A stretch of DNA of 12,230 nucleotides from an uncultured Eubacteriales bacterium (GTDB taxonomy: Bacteria; Bacillota; Clostridia; Oscillospirales; Acutalibacteraceae), in NCBI GenBank assembly GCA_934445015.1, contig CAKSDJ010000042.1, positions 1 through 12,230 on the forward strand. The letters run 5' to 3'. Position 1 is the stretch's first letter. Every line of letters starts with the position of its first letter. Below the pieces are notes generated by a model that searched no databases, was not told the origin of the DNA, and worked only from the letters and a program-made list of their open reading frames with translations. Made by a program: the position numbers and the translations under genes. Shown one piece after another: positions 1 to 5,485 of this stretch.

Positions 1-303
1 ATCCTCGGTTTCGGTTATCAATCCGGTAAAAGCAATTCCGGCATTATTTATAAGTATATCAACACTGCCGAATTTATATACGGTTTCTTTTATCAGCAAA
101 TCTGTTTCTAACTTGTTTGTCACATTCACCTTAAACGGCATAACACTGTAGCCCTGTGACAGCAGGGAAGAGGAAAGCAGTTTTGCAGTTTGAAAAGAAT
201 TATTATATCCTATTACTACATTATAACCCTTTCGGGCAAACAGTATTGCGGTTGCTGCGCCGATACCCTTTGACGCACCGGTTATAACAACGGTTTTTTT
301 CAT
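1..303 (-). CDS. SDR-family oxidoreductase, FabG-like (3' end beyond window)
   Basis: Partial gene: the 101 N-terminal residues are present and the rest lies beyond the left edge. Seen: a Rossmann start with TGASKGIG at residues 8-15 (TGxxxGIG nucleotide-binding motif) and NNAG at residues 86-89, both hallmarks of classical short-chain dehydrogenases. The catalytic Ser and YxxxK are not in the window. The start is the ATG at 303, preceded by GAGGTG around 310-315 at good spacing. From family knowledge, such proteins are soluble NAD(P)(H)-dependent oxidoreductases. The N-terminus resembles 3-oxoacyl-ACP reductase (FabG), but many SDRs of unknown substrate look the same, so I give no symbol. 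It is transcribed divergently from the spoIIM-like gene. It is not close to the other SDR in this window (3888-4775), which has a longer N-terminus and a C-terminal extension. Confidence 0.9.
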   Translation of the reverse strand, partial: MKKTVVITGASKGIGAATAILFARKGYNVVIGYNNSFQTAKLLSSSLLSQGYSVMPFKVNVTNKLETDLLIKETVYKFGSVDILINNAGIAFTGLITETED

Positions 304-333
304 ATTTAACACCTCAAAATTTTTTCTACAAAT

Positions 334-339
334 ATTATA
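334..339 (-). promoter_or_regulatory. Candidate -10 box for the left-edge SDR gene
   Basis: A perfect TATAAT on the minus strand (339 down to 334) lies about 20 nt before the ribosome binding site of the SDR gene. No good -35 box stands at 17 nt (only CTTTAA), so the promoter may need an activator or may be weak. An A/T run separates it from the repeated TTTACATAA boxes. Confidence 0.4.
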
Positions 340-383
340 ACATAAAAAAATTTTTTTTAAAGTCTATTTTACAATTTATTGTG

Positions 384-442
384 GTTTACATAACAAATAG
401 TACAATACATTTTGTGCAGTTTACATAATAAGTTTACATAAT
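384..442 (+). repeat. Repeated GTTTACATAA boxes between divergent genes
   Basis: Three copies of GTTTACATAA stand at 384-393, 419-428 and 432-441. Related TTTACATAAT lies at 548-557, TTGACATAA at 468-476 (overlapping the -35 box of the spoIIM promoter) and CTACATAA at 591-598. ACATAA thus occurs six times on one strand in about 210 bp. The three best copies sit just upstream of the spoIIM promoter and behind the SDR promoter, where an operator would be expected. I do not recognise the motif as a known regulator site. Chance enrichment in AT-rich DNA is possible. Confidence 0.4.
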
Positions 443-467
443 ATTTTAAAAGGTTACAAAATTGTAG

Positions 468-496
468 TTGACATAAAATTGGATTTGTAGTATAAA
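468..496 (+). promoter_or_regulatory. Sigma-A type promoter for spoIIM-like/xerD operon
   Basis: The -35 box TTGACA (468-473, perfect) and -10 box TATAAA (491-496, one mismatch) are separated by 17 nt. Transcription should start near 503, leaving a leader of about 160 nt before the spoIIM-like start at 665. Just upstream is the small dyad TACAA-AA-TTGTA (455-466). The housekeeping promoter form argues against purely sporulation-specific control of this operon. Confidence 0.75.
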
Positions 497-530
497 TATA
501 AGGCAGTTTTTTCGCAATATGTACCTATAG

Positions 531-565
531 TATGTTGCATTATGTGATTTACATAATGCAATATA
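531..565 (+). repeat. Hairpin in the leader of the spoIIM-like gene
   Basis: TTGCATTATGT (535-545) and ACATAATGCAA (551-561) form a perfect 11 bp stem with loop GATTT. Allowing one G-U pair, the stem extends to 531-545/551-565 (15 bp). No U-tract follows directly, so it is not a simple terminator. A second possible pairing, ATATATAG (573-580) with CTATATAT (601-608), lies downstream. It could be a structured leader or a dyad operator; the sequence alone does not say which. Confidence 0.5.
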
Positions 566-650
566 TTTCGCTATATATAGTTGCGTTCGGCTACATAAAT
601 CTATATATTGTGTGTAATATCTTGTCCAACTTTCTCATATATTTAAGCTA

Positions 651-656
651 AAGGAG
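651..656 (+). promoter_or_regulatory. Ribosome binding site deciding the spoIIM-like start
   Basis: AAGGAG lies 8 nt before the ATG at 665. The in-frame GTG at 656 overlaps this site and cannot be the start it serves, so ATG 665 is chosen and the longest possible reading is shortened by three residues. Confidence 0.8.
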
Positions 657-664
657 TGTTCTAT

Positions 665-1294
665 ATGAGAAAGGGAATTATTGTAAATCTAAAAAAATTC
701 AAGTTGTTAGATTATATGAATTTAAACAAGATATTCATTTTATTGACTGTTATGTTTGTAGCAGGAATAGCCGTAAGCGCTGCAATATATAATAAAAATC
801 CGGCACTTGCCGGATTTTCAAAAAAACTATTTAACGATTATATTTTACTTCATACAAACGTTTCTTTTATTAAAAAATTTTTCAGTTCTTTTGTAAAATA
901 TGTAGTCATTTTAATCGTTTATTTTTTATTTGGAACTTCAATGCTTGGAGTAGCCGTTGTACCGTTTTTAACTTTTTGGCAAGGCATTATTGTCGGTAGT
1001 ATTTCGGCACATCTGTATACTGTTTACGCGCTTAAAGGCATTGCATTTAACGCAATAGTTATGGTTCCGTCATCAATTATTTTTACAATATGTACTTTTT
1101 TTGCTGCTAAAGAATCTATTGGTTTTTCTTTGCTTATGGCGAAACTAACATTACCTAACAGCAAACCGGCAAGCATGTATACCGACTTTCGCAAGTTTTG
1201 TGCCAAATTTGTTATAATTATAGGCGTATTGATTTTAAATGCTGTTGTAGATGTTGTTTTAAATATGTTGTTTTTAAAATTCTTTAACTTCTAA
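665..1294 (+). CDS. spoIIM: Stage II sporulation protein M (SpoIIM)-like membrane protein
   Basis: A 209-residue, strongly hydrophobic protein with a short basic N-terminus and about five membrane segments, roughly at residues 21-42, 77-101, 103-121, 128-148 and 181-205. The glycine-rich stretch FGTSMLGVAVVPF...GIIVGS (about 89-112) matches the pattern of the SpoIIM/DUF95 family. In B. subtilis, SpoIIM is part of the SpoIIDMP complex in the mother-cell membrane, which remodels peptidoglycan during engulfment. Family knowledge and the xerD-type gene 22 nt downstream (spoIIM and xerD are also near neighbours in Bacillus) support the name. The promoter in front is of the vegetative type. An unrelated DUF95 membrane protein with another role is possible, since family members also occur in non-spore-formers. 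Confidence 0.75.
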   Translation: MRKGIIVNLKKFKLLDYMNLNKIFILLTVMFVAGIAVSAAIYNKNPALAGFSKKLFNDYILLHTNVSFIKKFFSSFVKYVVILIVYFLFGTSMLGVAVVPFLTFWQGIIVGSISAHLYTVYALKGIAFNAIVMVPSSIIFTICTFFAAKESIGFSLLMAKLTLPNSKPASMYTDFRKFCAKFVIIIGVLILNAVVDVVLNMLFLKFFNF

Positions 1295-1316
1295 ATGATA
1301 AGGTAGGTGATATGTT

Positions 1317-2207
1317 ATGAACAATTTCTTTTTTGAAGAATACAAAATCTATTTAGCAAAAACAAAAAAGTGTTCTCAAAATACTCTTGATGCATATTTA
1401 CGTGACATATCACAGTTTATAACATATTCATCAAATAACAATTATTCAAACGCCGCTTCGATCAATCCGGCATTATTGTCAAATTATATTGACTACATAT
1501 CATCTTTAGGTAAATCTAATGCTACAATAACAAGAATTATTGCGTCTTTACACTCGTATTTTAATTTTTTAATATCAATAAATATTATTGATGATGATCC
1601 CACAAAGGGCATAAAAGGTCCAAAGACCGCACGCAAACTGCCCGACGTTTTAAATGCAAACGAAATTAAACTTTTATTATCACAACCAAACAGCAGCGAT
1701 TATAAAGGAATCCGTGACAAAGCAATGCTTGAGTTGTTATATGCCACCGGTATTAAAGTATCAGAACTTATCGAACTCAACATAAATGATATAAATTTGC
1801 AGATAGGCATTATACATATGCACAACAGCAAACACGAACGCATTGTACCTGTATATCCGGCTGCCAACAAACATTTGGGTGAATATTGCAACGTTGCCAG
1901 ACCGGCTCTCGTTCAAAATACTAACGAAAAACATTTATTTACCAATATGAACGGACAACCTATGACACGGCAGGGATTTTGGAAAATAATTAAGTCCTAT
2001 GCCGAAAAAGCCGGTATAAAAAAAGATATAACGCCGCATACTTTACGTCATTCTTTTGCCGCACATTTGCTTGAAAACGGTGCACAACTTAAAGATATAA
2101 AAGATATGTTAGGTCACGCCGATATATCATCAACACAAATTTATGCACAACTTATTAAAAATAAATATATCCAGTCATATTCGAAATTTCATCCGCTTGC
2201 AAAATAA
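1317..2207 (+). CDS. xerD: XerD-type tyrosine recombinase with altered catalytic residues
   Basis: A 296-residue protein with the full Xer layout: an N-terminal SAM-like DNA-binding domain (about 1-95) and a catalytic domain (about 108-290). Seen catalytic residues are H241 and R244 (PHTLRHSFAAHLL), H267 (LGH) and the nucleophile Y276 (STQIY). Two positions differ from the canonical R-K-H-R-H-Y set. The usual ATGxRVSEL reads ATGIKVSEL, with Lys147 in place of Arg, and the usual GKGxKER loop reads HNSKHER, leaving no Lys at the standard place unless K172 shifts into it. The start at ATG 1317 follows AGGTGA at 1304-1309. Xer recombinases resolve chromosome dimers at dif during division. Length and the C-terminal domain are intact, so this is not an obvious pseudogene. 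It is probably cotranscribed with the spoIIM-like gene. XerC-like or lineage-specific paralogues are alternatives. Confidence 0.85.
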   Translation: MNNFFFEEYKIYLAKTKKCSQNTLDAYLRDISQFITYSSNNNYSNAASINPALLSNYIDYISSLGKSNATITRIIASLHSYFNFLISINIIDDDPTKGIKGPKTARKLPDVLNANEIKLLLSQPNSSDYKGIRDKAMLELLYATGIKVSELIELNINDINLQIGIIHMHNSKHERIVPVYPAANKHLGEYCNVARPALVQNTNEKHLFTNMNGQPMTRQGFWKIIKSYAEKAGIKKDITPHTLRHSFAAHLLENGAQLKDIKDMLGHADISSTQIYAQLIKNKYIQSYSKFHPLAK

Positions 2208-2263
2208 CAATTGTAAAAAGTATGTGTATATTGAATAACTGGGCTAATTTTTATAGGGAAGAG

Positions 2264-2278
2264 TGTGTTTTAAACACA
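2264..2278. repeat. Short dyad symmetry after xerD
   Basis: TGTGTTT (2264-2270) and AAACACA (2272-2278) are perfect inverted repeats around a single T. The spacing is too tight for an RNA hairpin loop without opening central pairs, so a protein-binding dyad or chance is more likely. Confidence 0.35.
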
Positions 2279-2349
2279 ATTATAATCAAAACGCAAATTC
2301 TTTTAAAAAGCTAAGTACAGATATTTTAAGTATTGAAAATATTATTGCC

Positions 2350-2379
2350 AATTATACAAAATGAATATTTTGTATAATT
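2350..2379. repeat. Perfect 13 bp inverted repeat downstream of xerD
   Basis: AATTATACAAAAT (2350-2362) and ATTTTGTATAATT (2367-2379) pair perfectly around the loop GAAT. A smaller 7 bp hairpin, ATATTTT/AAAATAT (2321-2327 and 2336-2342), stands just before it. The stem is nearly all A/T and lacks a U-tract, so it is a weak terminator candidate for the spoIIM-xerD transcript; it could also protect a 3' end. Confidence 0.5.
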
Positions 2380-2735
2380 AAGGGAAGCTTTTGAAATTGA
2401 AAATATTTTTTAACAATTAGTCTTCTTCTTATGAAAATAAATTTGATATAGTTTAAATTATGCTTTTAAATTCAAAATAATCAACACTTATGATATTTAA
2501 GCTTTTACAAAATAAAAATAATTGTTTTGTTTTGTTTTAAAATACAATCTTATACTCCGTGCTACAATTATTAGATAGAGATTCTTCCAAATCATAAATT
2601 AACTTGGATTATAACCGTATTACAGCGATTCTATAATATATTATTTTCATAAATGCTAAACACCAAAAATTTATTATAGCAATTAAAAAATCTGCGGTTT
2701 AAAACATAGGTTATATCTAATGCTTAAAATGAATA

Positions 2736-2785
2736 ATGATACTCATAACGTTTGTTATTTTTTTAACGATTGTTATGGGTATCAT
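2736..2785 (+). terminator. Terminator-like hairpin between xerD and the ZIP gene
   Basis: ATGATACTCATAAC (2736-2749) pairs with GTTATGGGTATCAT (2772-2785): 14 pairs in plus-strand RNA with one G-U. An inner GTTA/TAAC stem (2754-2757, 2764-2767) caps it with a T6 loop. The U-rich stretch CATTTATTATTTTT follows on the plus side. In minus-strand RNA the same position is a C-A mismatch, so plus-strand transcripts fold better. It lies about 530 bp past xerD but only 26 bp from the ZIP stop codon, so it may act in both directions. Confidence 0.45.
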
Positions 2786-2810
2786 CATTTATTATTTTTA
2801 TAAATATTTC

Positions 2811-3596
2811 TCAACCTAACATTACATCTAAGAGCATCATAACCGCAAACCCTGAAATAATGCCCATAGTTGCTGTATATGGTTGTGTGTTTTTGTTTTG
2901 TTGACACTCCGGTATCAATTCATGCACTGCAACAATTATCATAGCACCTGCGGCAAACGACAAGGCAAAAGGTAAAATTGTTTCTATTTTAGTTACCAAT
3001 AACGCACCTATCACGCCGGAAATCGGTTCAACCAATGCCGATGCCTGACCAAAAAAGAAACTTTTTGCTCTTGAATAACCTTCTCTTCTCAAAGGGATAG
3101 AAACCGCAGCGCCTTCCGGAAAATTTTGCAGTCCTATTCCTACTGCAATTGAAACCGCACCCATAAGCATATCAGGACTGTTATCACCGTTTTTTAGTGT
3201 TCCGAATGCTACACCTACCGCAAGTCCCTCAGGAATGTTGTGAAGCGTGATCGACATAATTAACATAATTACTCTGTTAATTCGTTTATCGTATGAATTA
3301 CTGTATTCATCTGCGCTTTGTCTTGCATAAGAAACCGCTTTATCAGAAATCCAAATGAAGATCGCACCCGACAAAAAACCTAACGTAACTATTATATATG
3401 CAGGAAATTTGAATGTATTTTCAGCCATTTTAATCGCAGGATCCAAAAGCGACCAAAATGAAGCCGCTATCATAACTCCTGCCGAAAAGCCTAACATTAA
3501 ATTCAAAAGATTTTTATTAGGCCTTTTTAAAAACAACACTGTAGCAGAACCCAAAGCTGTTATAAACCATGTACCGAGTGTTGCAACTAAAGCCAT
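2811..3596 (-). CDS. ZIP-family divalent metal transporter (ZupT/GufA-like)
   Basis: A polytopic membrane protein of 261 residues from the first ATG, or 267 if translation begins at the ATT at 3614. It carries the two diagnostic ZIP helix motifs HNIPEG (119-124) and QNFPEG (157-162), whose His, Asn, Gln and Glu residues bind metal in the transport channel. HELIPE follows at 225-230 in a later helix. About eight membrane segments can be traced and the C-terminus ends in a hydrophobic helix, as in the family. Between helices 3 and 4 is a short polar loop (about 88-107) rather than the His-rich loop of eukaryotic ZIPs. Known relatives import zinc and other divalent metals across the cytoplasmic membrane; the metal here cannot be read from sequence. 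It is a single-gene unit with its own promoter, convergent to xerD. The start is discussed under its ribosome binding site. Confidence 0.9.
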   Translation of the reverse strand: MALVATLGTWFITALGSATVLFLKRPNKNLLNLMLGFSAGVMIAASFWSLLDPAIKMAENTFKFPAYIIVTLGFLSGAIFIWISDKAVSYARQSADEYSNSYDKRINRVIMLIMSITLHNIPEGLAVGVAFGTLKNGDNSPDMLMGAVSIAVGIGLQNFPEGAAVSIPLRREGYSRAKSFFFGQASALVEPISGVIGALLVTKIETILPFALSFAAGAMIIVAVHELIPECQQNKNTQPYTATMGIISGFAVMMLLDVMLG

Positions 3597-3620
3597 CAGT
3601 ACTGTATTGATAATCCCTCA

Positions 3621-3626
3621 CCTCCT
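3621..3626 (-). promoter_or_regulatory. Strong ribosome binding site of the ZIP gene, pointing to an ATT start
   Basis: A perfect AGGAGG (within AGGAGGTGA) lies at 3626-3621 on the minus strand. The first in-frame ATG (3596) is 24 nt away, too far for this site. The in-frame codons between are GGG, ATT (3614), ATC, AAT, ACA, GTA, CTG; a TGA at 3620 closes the frame upstream. ATT at 3614 stands 6 nt from AGGAGG, the ideal distance, and would add the residues MINTVL before MALVATLG. Confidence 0.6.
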
Positions 3627-3683
3627 ATAATAACCATTATATTAAACTTGGGCATTTCAGGTGAAAAACAGGAGTTATTACGC

Positions 3684-3712
3684 ATTATAAATTATGAGAA
3701 AAAAATTGACAA
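3684..3712 (-). promoter_or_regulatory. Sigma-A type promoter of the ZIP gene
   Basis: On the minus strand, TTGTCA (3712-3707, one mismatch to consensus) and TATAAT (3689-3684, perfect) are 17 nt apart. The start of transcription would be near 3677, about 50 nt before the ribosome binding site. A second TATAAT at 3641-3636 is too close to the ribosome binding site and has only a poor -35 (TTCACC at 18 nt). No recognisable metal-regulator operator was seen. Confidence 0.65.
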
Positions 3713-3729
3713 AATTTTTAATATTTTCC

Positions 3730-3758
3730 TTGACATACAGCAATAATATTGTTATAAT
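3730..3758 (+). promoter_or_regulatory. Perfect consensus promoter of the tRNA-Lys gene
   Basis: TTGACA (3730-3735), a 17 nt spacer and TATAAT (3753-3758) match the sigma-A consensus at every position. The A/T tracts upstream (about 3699-3726) resemble an UP element. Transcription would start near 3765, giving a 5' leader of about 17 nt before the tRNA. This strength fits a stable-RNA gene. Confidence 0.9.
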
Positions 3759-3781
3759 ATTAAGGCTGTGAAAAAACAAAT

Positions 3782-3857
3782 GATCCATTAGCTCAGCTGG
3801 CAGAGCACTTGACTTTTAATCAAGGTGTCCGGGGTTCGATTCCCCGATGGGTCACCA
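3782..3857 (+). tRNA. tRNA-Lys (anticodon TTT)
   Basis: A complete cloverleaf can be drawn. The acceptor stem is GATCCAT/ATGGGTC with one G-U pair, the D arm GCTC-AGCTGGCA-GAGC and the anticodon arm CTTGA-CTTTTAA-TCAAG with anticodon TTT at loop positions 3-5. A five-base variable loop GTGTC follows, then the T arm CGGGG-TTCGATT-CCCCG. The mature part is 73 nt (3782-3854) and the CCA end is encoded at 3855-3857. TTT reads AAA and AAG lysine codons. It is a lone tRNA with its own promoter and terminator. Confidence 0.97.
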
Positions 3858-3859
3858 TA

Positions 3860-3886
3860 AAAACCCCACCGTTTCGGTGGGGTTTT
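3860..3886. terminator. Bidirectional Rho-independent terminator (tRNA-Lys / long minus-strand operon)
   Basis: AAAACCCCACCG (3860-3871) and CGGTGGGGTTTT (3875-3886) form a 12 bp stem with the loop TTT. Plus-strand RNA ends in UUUUAUUAUUU and minus-strand RNA in five U residues, so it works for both directions. It begins 3 nt after the tRNA CCA and ends 1 nt before the stop codon of the SDR gene at 3888, closing two convergent units. Confidence 0.92.
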
Positions 3887-3887
3887 A

Positions 3888-4775
3888 TTATTTCATTGCA
3901 TTCAATTTTATATCGCCATAAATCTTTTCTGCAACATTGCATATTATATTCGCCTCTTTAGGTGAACAAGTATGCAATGTTTTCTTTTTCGGAAATCCCC
4001 ATATATTGAAAATGTAAGGTCCTATCCATTCATTTTTATTACAACCGTTGAATATGCCGTAAATTATATTCAGCGCCGCCTTTTTAGGTGAAATAAATAT
4101 AACTTTCATTGGATATTTAATTATTTTAAATAACAATTTTGGATAATGTGCCGTTATATTAGTAAAAGTAATTCCGGGATGTACAACAGACAAAGTATCA
4201 TCATCGTCAAAATAACCGTATAAGGCGTATGTAAGAAATCGTTTAGAGTTTCCGTAAACTTTACTCGAAGCCTTGCGGTTTGAGAAATCTACGTCACTAA
4301 TATCAATATTTGAATAGTCATATGCTATACTGCTTACAGCAACTACCCTTCCACCGCGTAATCTGATTTTTTGACACAACTCACGTGCTAAATAATACTG
4401 TGAAATAAAATTAACCTGAAAAATGTTGTTATAGCCGGTTGTGCATCTAAACATCGGAACATTATAAATACCGGCGTTTAAAATTAAGCAATCAATATTT
4501 GAGGCGGACAATGATGCTGCAACATCCTTTACATTGTTAATATCCGCCAAATCAAGTCTTATATGTTTTACATTTAAATCAGGATATCTGTTTTTTAAGT
4601 TCGAAATTAAACGTTTTGATTTATCTGTGTTGCGGTCAACGCATATTAAGTTAGCCTTTAACTGTGCCAAATACTCACATAATGCAGTGCCAATACCACC
4701 TGTTGAGCCGGTAATCGCAACCGTTTTACCCGAGAGTGAATAAGTATTATATAAAAACCATCTTTTAATGCTCAT
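3888..4775 (-). CDS. SDR-family NAD(P)-dependent oxidoreductase, retinol-dehydrogenase-like form
   Basis: A 295-residue protein with the short-chain dehydrogenase signature. It shows TGSTGGIG (22-29, cofactor binding), NAG (100-102), a catalytic-type Asn122 (VNF), Ser148/149 (VAVSS) and Y174-x3-K178 (YGNSK), with HPG at 199-201 as in the family. It is longer than classical SDRs (about 250), with an N-terminal lead of about 15 residues and a C-terminal extension, features of the retinol-dehydrogenase/protochlorophyllide-reductase-like branch. The substrate is unknown. It is the last gene of the long minus-strand unit: it starts 7 nt after the PHP gene, whose stop codon overlaps its ribosome binding site (TAGGTG), and its stop abuts the terminator. 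It is soluble by sequence; a membrane-peripheral role is possible from the hydrophobic stretch near 213-229. Confidence 0.9.
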   Translation of the reverse strand: MSIKRWFLYNTYSLSGKTVAITGSTGGIGTALCEYLAQLKANLICVDRNTDKSKRLISNLKNRYPDLNVKHIRLDLADINNVKDVAASLSASNIDCLILNAGIYNVPMFRCTTGYNNIFQVNFISQYYLARELCQKIRLRGGRVVAVSSIAYDYSNIDISDVDFSNRKASSKVYGNSKRFLTYALYGYFDDDDTLSVVHPGITFTNITAHYPKLLFKIIKYPMKVIFISPKKAALNIIYGIFNGCNKNEWIGPYIFNIWGFPKKKTLHTCSPKEANIICNVAEKIYGDIKLNAMK

Positions 4776-4782
4776 AAAACAC

Positions 4783-5463
4783 CTATTTTATAATCGCATA
4801 ATTTCCGCTTTTTAACACTGAAACAAGTTCCGTCTCATTTCTTATACGTGTACACGTTTCTATTCCGGAAACACATAGAATTGAATCATCGTGTGCATCT
4901 GCACCGCCTGTAATTATTAAATCATTATGTTTTGAATAAAAATTTTCAGCCATAATATTATTTTCGGCGCTGTTACCGTAATTATATATTTCAATACCGT
5001 CTATAAACTCAATCGGAAAAACCCTTGGGTTATTTATATAAAATCTGTCACGAAACGGATGTGCCTGAATGATAAGTGCACCGTAGGACTGAGCCGTTTT
5101 ATGCCATTCCTCAAGCAAGTTATATAGTAACTGAGGATTATTATATAAAAATTCGGGCGTTATTCCGTAACAAAGAATTTCCAAACCGTCATATATTTGC
5201 TCCTCAATACCAAAAATAATATCCAAATCATATTTTTCGGCATATTTTTTGCATTCAAGATAGTCTTGTTCATAATGCTTAATAAACGCATCCCACGGCA
5301 ATTTTCTATCAATTCCGCTGTTACCGTGAAAAAAGTGATTAGTTATAACACAACCATTGTATCCGCCTTTATACAGTGCTTCTGTAAGTTCTTGAGGTTT
5401 CATTACAGCACATCTGCTACACGGTGATGTGTGAGTGTGCATTTGATATTTATACTTTTTCAT
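4783..5463 (-). CDS. PHP-domain metal-dependent phosphoesterase-like protein
   Basis: A 226-residue protein with the ordered metal-binding motifs of the PHP (polymerase and histidinol phosphatase) superfamily. These are H9-x-H11 (MHTHTS), N42-H43 (VITNHFF), E87 (GIEEQI), H135 (QAHPFR) and D189-x-H191 (GADAH). PHP enzymes usually hold two or three metal ions and hydrolyse phosphoesters such as histidinol phosphate, AMP or nucleotide 3',5'-bisphosphates. The substrate here cannot be told. The second motif usually reads ITDH; here the Asp is Asn. The length fits a stand-alone PHP domain. It starts 22 nt after the Clp gene with only a weak ribosome binding site (GAAG), suggesting translation at modest level or coupling. 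It is followed after 7 nt by the SDR gene, so the two may share a small metabolic or repair task; that is inference. Confidence 0.88.
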   Translation of the reverse strand: MKKYKYQMHTHTSPCSRCAVMKPQELTEALYKGGYNGCVITNHFFHGNSGIDRKLPWDAFIKHYEQDYLECKKYAEKYDLDIIFGIEEQIYDGLEILCYGITPEFLYNNPQLLYNLLEEWHKTAQSYGALIIQAHPFRDRFYINNPRVFPIEFIDGIEIYNYGNSAENNIMAENFYSKHNDLIITGGADAHDDSILCVSGIETCTRIRNETELVSVLKSGNYAIIK

Positions 5464-5485
5464 AAAACTTCAACACACTCTTTGT

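Larger units (their letters stand above)
2208..2810. other. Gene-free AT-rich stretch between convergent genes
   Basis: About 600 bp between the 3' ends of xerD and the ZIP gene. I find no convincing coding frame, RBS-start pair or RNA gene on either strand. It contains inverted repeats at 2264-2278, 2321-2342, 2350-2379 and 2736-2785, a short run of TTTTG units around 2523-2540 and a lone TATAAT at 2632-2637. Base composition is more AT-rich than in the genes. It may be a long 3' region, a decayed gene or the site of an unrecognised small RNA. Confidence 0.6.

Noticed and set aside
656..664. A GTG at 656 as start of the spoIIM-like gene, adding three residues
   Set aside because: The GTG overlaps the AAGGAG ribosome binding site; ATG 665 is at the right distance from it.
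1317..2207. Reading the recombinase as an integrase of a mobile element
   Set aside because: The length, Xer-like layout and position next to spoIIM fit a chromosomal XerD. No att repeats, excisionase or cargo genes are seen; the lone tRNA-Lys is about 1.6 kb away and its 3' end is not repeated in the window as far as I can see.
2523..2540. TTTTG repeats as a CRISPR-like or phase-variable tract
   Set aside because: Only about three short imperfect units in an AT-rich gap, with no gene start nearby.
3355..3630. A 91-codon plus-strand frame opposite the ZIP gene
   Set aside because: It is antisense to conserved membrane helices and lacks recognisable motifs or a ribosome binding site.
3706..3734. 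A second plus-strand promoter starting from TTGACA at 3706
   Set aside because: No -10 box is found 16-18 nt downstream; the A/T tract more likely belongs to the upstream element of the tRNA promoter or to the ZIP -35 region.
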